Under the pieces are notes generated by a model that worked only from the letters and a program-made list of their open reading frames with translations, ran no database searches and had not been told where the DNA came from. A stretch of 64,000 nucleotides of DNA from Allomyces arbusculus (Eukaryota > Blastocladiomycota > Blastocladiomycetes > Blastocladiales > Blastocladiaceae), in the NCBI GenBank assembly GCA_027604705.1, contig JADHYV010000078.1, positions 1-64,000 of the forward strand, written 5' to 3'. This document shows positions 8,349-19,300 of this stretch, piece after piece. The position numbers and the translations under genes were made by a program. The first letter of the stretch is position 1; each line of letters begins with the position of its first letter.

Positions 8349-11300
8349 GTGATCCTACGCTTTACCTAAATCTCGTACGATCAGGCATGATCTTTGTGCA
8401 CCCTGACCCGCTCTTGCGGTGTGGTTATTGATCAAGGTAGGGCGCTTGATCTTGTCAAGTCTTGCCTGATCTTGCCGCTGCTAGCCAGGTCAGGCTGCCG
8501 GTTCCCAAATCGTACATTGCGATGCTCAATCTTGCGCCAGTGAAGTCAGACAAACTAAGTTTATCTGCGACCTCCTCAACACCAAGACCACAACCCAACC
8601 CTCCCGCAAGCTGCGGTTTGAATGAACGCATTGCCGGTGCCAAGATCATAACCAGGATGACTGAAAGCCACGCACCCACATGCACGTTCATGCGCGCGTC
8701 CAGTAGGTTACTCTTTGATTCCACGGCGCGCGGCGGCACGATACGCACGACGGGCTCGAAGGCTTGCGTGTAGAGCAGGTCGACCTCGGGGTTGGAGACG
8801 AGGTTGGGCCAGCGGGCCGGCAGTGCAGTCGGCGTCCACCGAGTCGGCCGAGCTTGCAGCGACGTGCGCTCCCGACGAGCTACTCACGACCGGCGAGGAA
8901 GAGAAAGCAACCGCACAATTAGTTGGGAACGTCCGTAGACAGCGAGCCGAGTGCGATCCCCTCAAATCACTCGTATATCGAGCAATCCATGAGCACGTCG
9001 ATGCACGTAAACAGCACGTCAACTGCACCGAGCGACGCTCGCGCGATCCAACGGATCCTGAGCCTCGCGAGACACGAGAACTATCGTCGCGGCCCAAATG
9101 AAGCGTCATTTGACGGCTTCAGCACCCTCTGCACCACGACCAGCGAAAGGGACAGGACGGGGCGCGTGCTAGAGCGCACGGGCGGTGGATGCAAGGAGCA
9201 TGGTCAGCCACGAGCCTGCGAAAGGCCGCATCGCAAGTCAGGGGGACAGGATCAAGAGCGCGCGTTGGACATGGGGACCGTGGACAGCGGCAAGTGCGCT
9301 GCAATGGAGGCGTTCAGTGCGAGGGCGGACGCAGACGCAGTCGCGGTTGCGGATGCGGGCGTGAACGAGGGGCAGTACAGTGAGCCGGCAGTGGTGCGTT
9401 GATCACCTTGGCTGGGCTTGCAACTTGCGGTTGGTTGCAAGAGGGCCCGCTGCCGCCTAGAGCGCATCGCTGGTGATGGCGGCAGCGCTGGTTGCATCGT
9501 GCGCGCCGGCGTTATGGTCGTTGCGTCATCGTCGTCGTGGTGATGGCGGTGACGATTAAAATTTCGCGACAGACACGCCAGGCCGTGGGGAGAGAAGAGC
9601 CGCCAAGTTGTGAGCTGTCGGAGTTGAGGTGAATCGACACGCTCGTGTGACAGCACGTGGAGCCCAGAGACACTGTTTCCCATTTTGTTACTGGACTGGG
9701 CGATTTTCTGGCGTGCGCTGTGAGGGTCGTGACCCTCAGTGCACTGACAAGTATCCCCGAAAAGAAAACAGGGTCGAACAAAATGAGGCTAAAAGAGCAA
9801 ATAGACTTTGTCACTTCTATTGGCCAGCGCTCATTCGTTGCACTCACAGGGTACGGGAAAGTGGGAGTAGAGGATGCGCACGAGTAGGTGGTACATCAAG
9901 CGAGCAAACTCGGCCGTCTTGGCGGCAATATACGTTCGTTGACTTTGATGCCGGAAAATTACCAGGTAGTCGTGTCGCGGTCGGAGCCCTTTCGCGCGTG
10001 CTTTATGGGAGAGAGCACCAAGAGGAATGCACGCTGGGGTTCAGATCACACTCTTCTTCCTCTCGCTTCACGACGGCCATGATAAAAGGGAAAATGGATG
10101 TCACGGACCGACGCGAGCGAGCGGCATGAAACGGAGTGGTCCCGCCCTGGAGTAGCGTGCGCGCGCCCAGGCAAACGCTGGTCCATTTGAGTATGTCCGT
10201 TCAACTCGCGCGGGTGGCTGCTAGACCCAAAGAATCGAGGCCAACTCGGGGCCAGACGCAGCTCGTCCACCCGCTTGTGCGCCTGCGCAGCTCGCGGGAT
10301 GCGTAACACGCGTCCGAAGAGTCTCTCTTCCAGGCTATGAGCCGGCCTTCCAACCCGAACCGACCCAACCGAACATGCCTCTCCCACGCAAATACGGGCA
10401 TGAAAATGGGTGGACAAGCTTCGGAGATGTGCCGCGGAACACAATTTGGCAGTGTGCCGTGTCTCGCAGATTCATGTCCAGTCGCTCGTCTCCAACAAGC
10501 CCGTTCAGCGGGTGCTCGCGCCGCGCACCCGCGTCACAGCCCCCTGCCATTACGACCGTCCTGACGGGCCGCGCTCAACTCTCTTTAGTCACTGACCCTT
10601 TCCGAAGGGGTGGAGAAGGCTATTTTCTTGATTCTGTCTCACCTTCCTTGAGTTGGTGCGAATAACCAGAAAAAGGCAGGTATTCATCGGCAGAAACGTG
10701 CATCAGCTGGTCAAGAATCTTCCGTCCTGATGCTGAAGAGTGCATGAGCCTTGGTTGACCATGCATCAGTCCTCTCGTTAGTGTGAGGTCAATCAAACTG
10801 AGCGCCAACTAATCTCGGTTCAGGAACAAAAGGTTGTCTCTCTTATAGATACGTACGACCTTTCTGACCTCAGTCTGCCCAAGGCAAATCTGTTGTGAAA
10901 CATGAAGCGTGTCCCAGCGGTGAGCCGTCATTTCTGCCATGGATCGCTTGAGGACATGATAGACCGGCGGTGCGTTACATCCATCCTGTGGGGCAGCTTG
11001 CACAGTGGAGTTTCATTTCATGACTCGTGCCGAATTATTGTTCCAACGCCGAAAAGCCGGCGGCACTTTCATGTTTTTTGTTTTTCAAGGACGGAAATGA
11101 AGGCAAGTGTGGGCTCATATTTTGGCACTTCCTCCAGAAGCAAAATGCCCGTACCAGAGAAGTTGCTCTTGTGAAGCTACCAAGGGATGCTCAGAAGTGC
11201 TTTGCTGAAATCAAGGGTAAGTTTGGCTTTGACAGAAGATGGGAGTCAATTTAGTCTTTAGCTGTTGCGCCGTTCACGATTTAGTAAGATCGGCCAAAAT

Positions 11301-12656
11301 CAAACAAATCTGGTGCAATCAAGCATGATTTGGGAAGGGGAGTCCAATCAAGCGCAACCAGAATGGCGATGCGAAAAGCGTGGTCCATTCATCACCCTTT
11401 GTGATGTCTTGAGTACACAGTAACATTTTGGTTTGGTATGAGCATGGCACGCACAGTTGAACAATCAGCAACTAGAGAGGGCGAGAGTTGAGTTTATGCG
11501 CAAGTTCGGGAAATATATGTCGATGTAGTGCGCGGGAAGCAAAACCAGACCTTCTCTCAATGTATTCTTCTCGGCGGTACTTGCGTTCTTATATCTCACA
11601 ACAGGCAAAGCATGCGACCAACTCAGGGTGGAGAATGGAGAGGACGCGATGGAGAACAACACGGAATGGAAACGGTGGAGAGATGATGGGGATGACAGGA
11701 TGAGGGACGATAGCGACGTGGCCGAGCGTAAACATCGGTGCACATCGGTTCGGCCAGGTTATCAAGGCTCCGGCGCGGTACGATGGCGCCGGCGCCGAGG
11801 GAAGATTCGTGGGTCGCGTCTCGCACATCCCGCACCGGCTGCGGGTTATCCACGTGGAGCACACGCACCAACAATATAATGGATGTCTTCACGAAGCACC
11901 TTCACAGGCGTTAAAGATGGAAAGCATGTGCCCTGCAGATGAGAGGTCGGTCGGTCGTTGGGGACACCTGTTCGGAAAGAACTGAACAACTTCTCGAGAA
12001 GACTTTACGAAATGAATCAAGCTGGTGGAGAATGTGAGGAGCAAGGGTAAGAGCAACAAACAATGCTGGAAAGGAATGGGATGGAGTCTGGTCCGTCAAA
12101 CAGCCTGACTGCTGCTGTCGGGCCAAGCCTTCCGGCCGTCGTGCATAGTACTGTGGTCTTCTGGGTGATGCGTGATGACGCGGCGGCTGCCGACCGCTCA
12201 TTTTATGTTCTGTTGAGACTAAATTTCTTTGATGCTTCTGTTGGGCTGACCACTCTTTTCTAGCCACAGCCGCAAGTCATGTCATCTGTCGCAGCAGACA
12301 TGGGTGAGATGAGCAACAATCCGCGAAGGCGATTTCCTTGCTCTCGATTTGCCCCCTGTCGTTGCGCCCGCATGCTTTCAATTGTTCAAGTTAGCGTCGT
12401 TGGCGCTCTCCATCTTGTTTTGCTCATCACATTCAACTACTTCCCCTTGCGACCTGGCGCTTTGTCGCTCAGGGTGATCACATAGTGGTGCACACTGGCA
12501 GCAACAACTATCTATTTGAGGTCCCATTATCCATACTCATCTGGGTCTTCGCGGCTTTCCCTTTCCCTCTTCCCGATGCGCTTGACCCCTCTTCTTTCCC
12601 GGGCCCACATGATTACTCCTCGACGACTTGCGTGACGCGCTCCGGCGTCAGATCGT
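8349..12656. other. 4.3-kb gene-poor stretch between hydrolases 2 and 3
   Basis: No complete gene can be supported. On the minus strand, 8450-9500 has coding-looking pieces in different frames: a Ser/Ala/Thr-rich piece near 9260-9500, a hydrophobic piece near 8980-9080 containing AVDVLFTC, and a piece near 8690-8810 reading NPEVDLLYTQAFEP. They do not join into one phase-consistent model and are best read as a decayed gene. 10620-11260 is noticeably lower in GC and CpG than the genes. A sequence around 11270-11350 echoes words from 8300-8480 (caatcaagcatgatt against gatcaggcatgatct). The last 640 bp are the 3' flank of hydrolase 3, including a copy of the shared module. Confidence 0.45.
12018..12045 (+). 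repeat. Hydrolase 3'-flank module, copy B
   Basis: CAAGCTGGTGGAGAATGTGA continues as GGAGCAAG. It matches the modules at 6370-6396 and 15248-15276 and lies about 600 bp past the stop of hydrolase 3. Confidence 0.55.
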
Positions 12657-14365
12657 CTATGACCTTGACGCGCGCCGCTGATCGTCAACAAGCTCGACGC
12701 ACTCTGTTGCATCATCCTCGACATCGATGCATTCTGTTGCGCCGTCTACGATCTGGAACCGCCCCACCGTATCTTCCGCATTATCCACCGCAAACTCCGC
12801 CGCATCGTCCACAACATCGGTGCATTCTGCCACATCGTCCACGACCTCGACGCATTCAGTCGCATCGTCCTCGACCAGGATCCATCGCGTGGGATCTTCC
12901 ACGAGATCCACGCATCCCGTCGTATTTTCCACGACCTCGACGCGCCCGTCGGAATGCCACATGCGCTGGATCCGGCCAAACGGCACGGCACCGTCCTGCA
13001 CGTCGCGCCACCACGCCCACAAGCGATCACGCCCGACCTGGGACAGGTCCCGGCCTACCGTGAGCTTGATCACTACGCCAAATAGAAACGGGTCGTGCGG
13101 CGTGTCGACGAGCAGGTCGTGCTGCACGCGCGACGTGAACGGGTCCTGGTTCTCGTAAAAATCGGTAATGCACGTGACAAGCTGCTCCGACGGCGAGGAC
13201 TGGATCAGGACGGGACACGTGGGCTGCGCCGTTGTCTATGCCAAATCGGAGATGACGAACGAGCAGGTTGGTCAACATGATAATGGCGGATACAGACTTG
13301 GTAGAGCGGAAGCGAAAAGGGCAACACGACTTTGCAACGGACCTGTTGCACAAACGGGTGCGCCAAAAATTGTTCCATGGCGGGCATTCCCGCGTTGACG
13401 ATATGGTCGCCCGCGTACATGCGAATGAGCCCAAGTTTCGGGTTGGTGATGATCGACAGGTAGTCCTTATGCGCGTTTTTGATCAGCGATGAGTCCTCGA
13501 TCCGCGGGTCCATGGTCAGGCATGGCGACCACAGCGTGATTGCCGCTGGCGGCTGCAAGTCAAGCGCGGTAATGGCCTGGAAGAGACCCAGCGCAAGCGA
13601 GCCGCCCGCCGAGTCGCCAATTAGCAGGATGCGTCCCGGATCGACGCCCTCCTCGCGCACGAGCCACAAATATGCCGCGAGCATATCGTACAGGCCGCAC
13701 GGGAATGGATGCTTGGGCGCTTTGCGGTACGCGGGCGCCAGAACAGTAAACCCGAGTTTGGCGAGCTGCCGCGTGACGAGACGGTAGGTGCGCGGCGAAT
13801 ACATGCAAAACGCGCCGCCATGGATGTAAAAGGCCACGTCTGCGCACGATCCTTCTTCGAGCTGGTCGCGCTTCGCGACCCATTCGGCATAGATCGCGCG
13901 CGGTTCGTCCTTGTAGTCGATCCCAAGCACCGACAGGTCCAAACCAAGTTGTTCTGGGTCCACGTTGATGGTAACTGGTCGATACGCGACGTCCTCGAGA
14001 CTAGCGGGCAAACGCTTAAGTATGCTGCCAACCATGACCAGCGGAACTTCGGTCGCCGCGCGAATGATCCAATGGCTTGGGACCACGGCGCAGAGTGACC
14101 GTCCAAGCGCCGTCAGTGCGGCTGCTCGTCGTGTCGATGTTGGCAGAACGCGCGGGGTGATGAAAAGTGCGGCATAGAGAGACAGAAATAGCGTCTGGAA
14201 CCAAACGAGGGTAGCGAGCAACGCGGACACGATTTCGGAGAAACTGGGGAAGGAGCCCCAAGCGGGTGGTGGGGTGAACAGTGCGTCAAACTCGCCGGCG
14301 CCAAACTCGCCAGCGTCAAACTCGCCAGCTTCGAACTTGCCAGCGTCGCAATCCGTCGCGTTCAT
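12657..14365 (-). CDS. Alpha/beta-hydrolase 3 of tandem cluster, with extended acidic tail
   Basis: Exons 14365-13343 and 13235-12657, phase 0 (donor gtccgt, acceptor catag), 533 aa, about 95 residues longer than its two neighbours. Catalytic blocks are intact: HGGAF 182-186, GDSAGG 250-255, and in exon 2 SPSEQ and DTPHDPF. Two repeat expansions set it apart. Near the N-terminus an AGEFD pentapeptide is repeated about four times (15-bp units at 14285-14344). After the conserved WHSDGRVEVVEN block, where copies 1 and 2 stop within 10-15 residues, a run of imperfect 10-residue acidic units of the form VEDDATECVEV adds about 80 residues. A remnant of the shorter paralog ending (VVEE-stop) is still visible downstream at 12613-12625, but out of frame. 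Same predicted esterase/lipase role; the tail is of unknown function. Confidence 0.86.
12675..12945 (-). repeat. Acidic coding repeat in the hydrolase 3 tail
   Basis: Imperfect units of about 30 bp, each encoding roughly V-(E/V)-D-D-A-T-E-C-V-(E/D)-V, seven to eight times. The units resemble the RVEVVENTT codons that precede them, so the array probably grew from that segment. Confidence 0.75.
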
Positions 14366-14960
14366 GCTGCTGTCGCGCTCGCTCGTCGGGCCGGCGGTTT
14401 CCTCGTGTGGACAACGAATGGTGTTGCAAGAGTTTTGAATGGAAGACTGGAGGCTGGTGTTCATGGAGAGACGAGAATGGGGCCAGCGCACGGCCGTGGG
14501 CCGATTTTTCATTTATATGTACGCGTCGTGCTGTGGCGTAGAGTGCAAGCGTTGCGCATATTGTTTCGCCGTTTCGCGATGCACCCATCAACGGTCCCAA
14601 GGACATGCGTTGGCAGGCCCCATTCCTGAACGTGCAGAGGAATGAGTCTAATTTGACGTGCAGACTTCATTCCGCAGAGGTAAATATATACCGACGGAAG
14701 CAAACTTCAGATGTCCTGAATCAGCCGCAGCACCAACTGACGCTCACGGCTCTTCCGACCCGCAATCACATGGGGACATCGACTATTTCTGTCTTTGCCA
14801 CCCACGGCGGTTTGTCCAGCAGGCCGACGGCATGGAAGCGGAGCGCCGCCGCATGCAAGATCAAGGTCGGAATGGGGACGAAGCGCGTCAGATTCATCGA
14901 CTTTCTTTTCAAAGCGACAGCCGGCAATTGTGGTGCAAACCTGATCAAAAATGGACGTGG

Positions 14961-15020
14961 TTCTTCAGTCGCCGACGTTCATCTTCAGTCGCCGACGCCC
15001 ATCTTCAGTCGGCGACGCTC
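14961..15020 (+). repeat. 20-bp tandem repeat, three units
   Basis: Three consecutive 20-bp units of the form atcttcagtcgccgacgttc, with one to three substitutions each. A slippage or regulatory repeat; no coding role is supported. Confidence 0.85.
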
Positions 15021-15247
15021 AAATATAGACCTCAGGCAAACCTATTCTGGCATGCAACGCAGGACGCAACACAAGGAAATCTCAGTACAAAAACAAGGTG
15101 GATGGTCCCACATGGAACCATTGCAACAAGCAAAATACAAACAAAATGGCGGACCGAGCGTGTCGCGCGGACAAAGAAAAGCAATGCGAGGCCGACTGTT
15201 CCACAAACAGGAGCAGTGAGCAAACGAAAACGGCACCACCAAACGGA

Positions 15248-15276
15248 CCAGGCTGGTGGAGAACGTAGAAAGCAAG
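15248..15276 (+). repeat. Hydrolase 3'-flank module, copy C
   Basis: CCAGGCTGGTGGAGAACGTA continues as GAAAGCAAG, just past the stop of the hydrolase relic, in the same relative place as copy A beyond hydrolase 2. Confidence 0.55.
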
Positions 15277-15341
15277 GACGGGAACTAATCGAGCTCATGA
15301 AAAATGCCGGGGAGAAAGCACAAAACGTTAAAGAAGCCCCC

Positions 15342-15560
15342 CTACTCGAAAACTTGCACAGCGCGTCCTGTACTGTCATCCATAAACTCGACGCGCCCAT
15401 CAGCGTGCCAAATGAAGAACGGGCCGTGCGGCGTGTCAACGAGCAAGCCGTGTTGCACGCACGCTGTGGTCGGGCCCTGACTCGCATAAAATTCGGTAAT
15501 GTATGAGGCGAGTTGTTCCGATGGTAGTATTCAGATCTGTCCATGGTCGGTTCCAATCTT
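15342..15560 (-). pseudogene. Relic of a fourth alpha/beta-hydrolase (last exon only)
   Basis: Read on the minus strand, SEQLASYITEFYASQ, then QHGLLVDTPHGPFF, then WHADGRVEFMDDST and an ending AVQVFE-stop align with exon 2 of the tandem hydrolases. Between PHGPFF and WHADG about 40 conserved residues (the LWTWW segment) are absent without loss of frame, and the codon for the conserved Gln before the acid block is TGA (15531-15533). The histidine block has changed from HDPF to HGPF. No first exon is visible before the SEC1 gene. The ending resembles hydrolase 2 more than 1 or 3. This is a truncated, dead duplicate of the cluster. Confidence 0.8.
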
Positions 15561-15965
15561 GACTGGTACTTGAACGATGGGGCCGTGGCTACAAGATGCA
15601 GAGCTTTAGCGAGCCTACGATCGACCGTCGTGCAGACTGTTGCGAGAAGTGGCAGGTGAGAGAACAGCGACGACAATTTTGTAATGAGGTAAATTGGAGC
15701 ATCATGTTGACGGCGAAGGAGTTGGCCTCGGATGTCGGATATCCTCTCACGCGTCGCGTCTGCATCTCCTTGCTCTTCACGAGGAATGGATGAGTGCGAA
15801 GTCTTACTCCACTCGGACATTCTTTTCGCGATCCCCTGTCTGACGCCAGTCGCCCTCCTGCCCTCGCACGCAACCGACGAGGACAGCGAGTTGCATCGAG
15901 CTCACAGCAATCAACAAAACCGGGAATCATATCGCGCAACTATGCCAACCGCCGCCCCAAATCCT

Positions 15966-18649
15966 CTAAAACAAACCAAACAGCTTCTTCTTCTTCTTAT
16001 CGTGCGGCGCCGCGCTACCACCCGCCGCCGGCGAACTCATCGTCGCCGCCGTCGCGGCTGTTGCACTCAGCGATGACGTGATCGGGCCTGACGGCCGCCG
16101 CGGCGGCGCCGGCGGCGGGACCGCCGGTAAGTCCGGCAACGGTTCCGGTCCGGGTCCAAACCCAAACTCGGGCTCCAGTCCGGGGAACGCACTCGGGTCG
16201 CGCAAATTGCGCAAGTCGTCGAGGAACCGCGTCGGAGTAATGACGTGTGTCGACGCGATCACGACTTCCCTGTTGCACTTGGCGGTCGCCTCGTAGGCCG
16301 CGCGGATTTCCGAGTAGGTCATCCCGCCAACGACAAAGATGTAGAGCTTTGGACCGGGTAACTCGTCTGCGGTCGCGGCGGCAGCGCCGGCGGTGGGTAG
16401 TCCAGGCGCGGGCCTTTTTTGCCAGCTCGGTTTGGTCGAGCGCAGCGACGTGCCCCCAGGACGGGCGAGGGTTTCGGAAGGGAGCGGGGACGGGCCGAGG
16501 TACGGAAATTGGTCGACGTCGAGCGTGTTCGCGCAGTGGTCTTCCATGACCGTCTTGACGACGGGCGTGTACCGCGACAATTCGAACGGAAACGGCTCCG
16601 TGGATTTCTTTTTGCGCGGTTCGCGCCGCGTTCGCCTTGATTCCTGTTGGTCATGAGGGGGGGGGGGGGGGGCAGAAGTGGTCAGGGAGAGGTGCGTCCG
16701 CACGCGACGTGATGTGGAGGTGAAACGAACCCGCGTCACTTGCACTCCTAACCTACACAGGTTGACGATGCTCTCGGCGAGCTGCGGGTCAATGTCGGCG
16801 TGCGCGAGCAGCTTGCGCTGGTCGCTCTCTTGGATCCCATCCTTGTGCACGATGAACAGGATGAGCAGCCGCACTTTGTCATACGGGCTAGGTGACCGAT
16901 GCGCTCGAGTAAGTTTGAGAACCAAATTGTGCCAAAAACCGACTCGAATTTACGTACGTGACGATCGGGTCATCGAGCAGTTCGATCATAGTTCGCACCA
17001 CGTCTTTTGGCCTCTCGCCCTCGGCTGTCTCGCCCGTGGCCAAGTCCTGCTCCACGGCACCCGTTTCTGCAAGCTTGAGTTTTTCGAACACGGTCATGCA
17101 CTCTTGCGCCATGCTGATATGGATCGAGTACTAGATTGAGACCAGAGAGTGTCAGGACCCGCGATTGGATCACGGCGCAATGGTTGATGCAAATCGACGC
17201 ACCTTTTGCTTGAGCTCCTGGAACTGCGGCATGGCCGCAAGCGTCGCCTTCATGTCCTTGAGCGAGACCGACCTGAGAATACAAACGCGGCGTGAGTTCA
17301 CCTCGAATACGGCCCCGATTCTGAACAGAAAATCCGGCAACGCACCCGCCGTCAGGCTTATTCCCCATGGCCGAACTCGCGGCCTTGTTCTCGCTCAAAA
17401 ACTTGTTGAATTGCGCCATGATCGTATCGATCGTCTCGGCAATGTGCATGTGCCGCACCTGCACCCAAATCATGTCGGTTTCGTCGAGAATCACCTCCTT
17501 GGGCTCGTCCTGCCCGGCTTCGCCCGCGTACATGTACTTGTTGTCGTCGAGCTGCAGCAGGTCGTGCGCCATAGCCTGGTAGGTGAACTCGTGCAGGATC
17601 GCGGCGTTGATGTCGATGGCGCGATCGACGAGGATCAGGGTGCCCTTGTTTTGCGGGTCGACGGTCTGCGAATGGAGTGATGCGCGAAGTGAGATTCACA
17701 GCTCGTGCACGGCGCCATCCCACAATTGGTAGACCGCGTACCGGAAAATTCGGATCGGCTGCCGCCAACGTCTCGAGCTCCGTCAAGACCAGTCGCCCAA
17801 GCCGACCCGCGCGCGCCGCCGCGGGATCAGCGAGCCGGTGCACACGCACGTACGGAAAATCGCCGAGCGTTGCCAATGCGGCTACAAGGCGCTTGGCCAT
17901 AACGCCGAGTTCGCCCTGCACGACGGCGGACGTGGGCACGGCGGGCGAGTAGAGTTGAAAGAACGACGAAGGCATGTTGAGCGAAAACACGCGCGACTCG
18001 AACGGGAAAAAGTCGACGTAAAGTTCCTGCAGGTTCTTGATGTACTTTGCCGCGCCCGACGAGGTGATCGTGTCCATGAGCGTGTCGGAAAGAACTAGGT
18101 GATCGTGGGGCCGGGATGAGGAAGTGCGATAGCGTGCACGATTTGTGACGGGGACCATAAGGTACCACTGGTGAAGAAGAGGTGCGCCGACGAGTAGAGC
18201 GGTTTGCGCCCGCCACCTGGACAGAAATCGTGGATAAAGTAGGCGATGGCCTCGGGCGTCGACGAGAGAAAGTAAATGGCCTCGAGCGTCGGGTAGGGCT
18301 GCCGCTTCTTGGTGATCATTTCGACCACTAGCGATCCGATGAATATTATGTGAATTTGGATTGACCAATGGGTGGGGAAAGGAGCCGGCCACCTACGCGT
18401 CACATTCTCCTGCAAAATGTCGTAAATCTTGAGCGCGTGGTTGATGATGTTCATGGAGAGCGGGTCGACGACCATGATTTTCCATTTCGTGGCAGGCTGC
18501 ACCTTGCAGACCATGTCGTTGAGGAGCCCTGGTTGTTACCAAGACGATGATCAGGACGTGGAGGGCAATGATGGCCATCGCGTGCGTGCTGCAGGTGTGC
18601 GCATACGTTGCTTGAGCGTCTCCTTGATGGAGAAGCCCGAGGTGGCCAT
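15966..18649 (-). CDS. Sec1/Munc18 family syntaxin-binding protein
   Basis: Nine exons: 18649-18607, 18528-18397, 18327-18166, 18094-17742, 17665-17346, 17272-17203, 17130-16958, 16887-16740, 16643-15966; all phases agree and give 692 aa, normal for Sec1/Munc18. Family blocks in order: RLLNDMVCKVQP and KWKIMVVD at the N-terminus, LVEMITKKRQPYPTLEAIYF, AHLFFTS, the long clasp region with FPFESRVFSLNMP, LILVDRAIDI, the coiled segment ending MPQFQELKQK, DPIVTPYDKVRLL, and LSRYTPVVKTVMED with the C-terminal GGMTYSEIRAAYE. SM proteins clasp SNARE bundles and drive exocytic vesicle fusion at the plasma membrane. The C-terminal 90 residues are Pro/Ala-rich and end in a Lys run (DKKKKKLFGLF). A 16-nt C run (coding strand; 16657-16672) sits in the last intron as part of its polypyrimidine tract. 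Confidence 0.93.
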
Positions 18650-19300
18650 GGTGGTAGGCGGGTGGGCGTGCGGTTCGCGTTTGTTCCACCAGATCTGGGC
18701 CCGAGGGCGTGATTACTCGCAGGTAGGGTCGTGGTAGTGCAGTTTGCAGCACAGAATTGGTCAGGTCGGTGCGCTTGATGTACAGAGCTGGAGAATTGAG
18801 CTGGAGCGCCGAGAGCCGGGCACAGGTGGGGCCGGATGGTGGCTTCAGCTGGAGCGCAGTGACGCGGCCGTGCTGCGCAGAGTTGGATGTGATGATCGCC
18901 GTGGATGTCGTCTGGAATTTGCGTTTGCAATCACGACCGACTGGATGAGCTTGATTTGACGGTTGGAAGGTGGAGAGGGCCGCCGGTGGCGAAGCAAGCC
19001 ACTTTACCGCCCACCGCAACCCTCGGCCGCGACACGGTCACCTGAGATGCACGAAGTTCATTGAACAGTGCTCATATGCCTATCCATTCGGTCGCCTCCA
19101 TCATCTTTGCCGACTTGCCTGCTTGCGATGTTCTTGCTGGACACGATCGACACGCTGCACCACCGATTTTCGCCCGTATCCTGGGCCTGTCCGCGCCCCG
19201 ACTCGCTGCATTCACGGTCGAATAGATTGCCGCGCGTCTTGCGTGCCCTTTGGACCACGCTGTGCAAGAGATCCGGGCTCAACGCTACGACTTTGCGACC
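18650..19300. promoter_or_regulatory. Shared promoter between SEC1 and TRAPPC11
   Basis: 651 bp separate the two divergent start codons of two membrane-traffic genes. No TATA box is evident. Several ATGs on both strands lead only into short frames. Confidence 0.5.

Larger units (their letters stand above)
14366..15341. other. Upstream of hydrolase 3
   Basis: Nearly 1 kb holding the hydrolase 3 promoter, a triplicated 20-bp repeat (14961-15020) and the third copy of the 3'-flank module (15248-15276). Two long overlapping plus-strand frames cross it but have no family resemblance and differ in every frame-specific property from the neighbouring genes. Confidence 0.5.

Noticed and set aside
10809-11003. 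Minus-strand peptide with a KOW-like stretch (GQTEVRKVVRIYKRDN)
   Set aside because: Only one short strand is similar; no ribosomal-protein context upstream or downstream and the region is non-coding in character.
14605-15506. Two overlapping plus-strand ORFs of 204 and 282 codons
   Set aside because: They cross the 20-bp repeat and run antisense through the hydrolase relic; no family resemblance.
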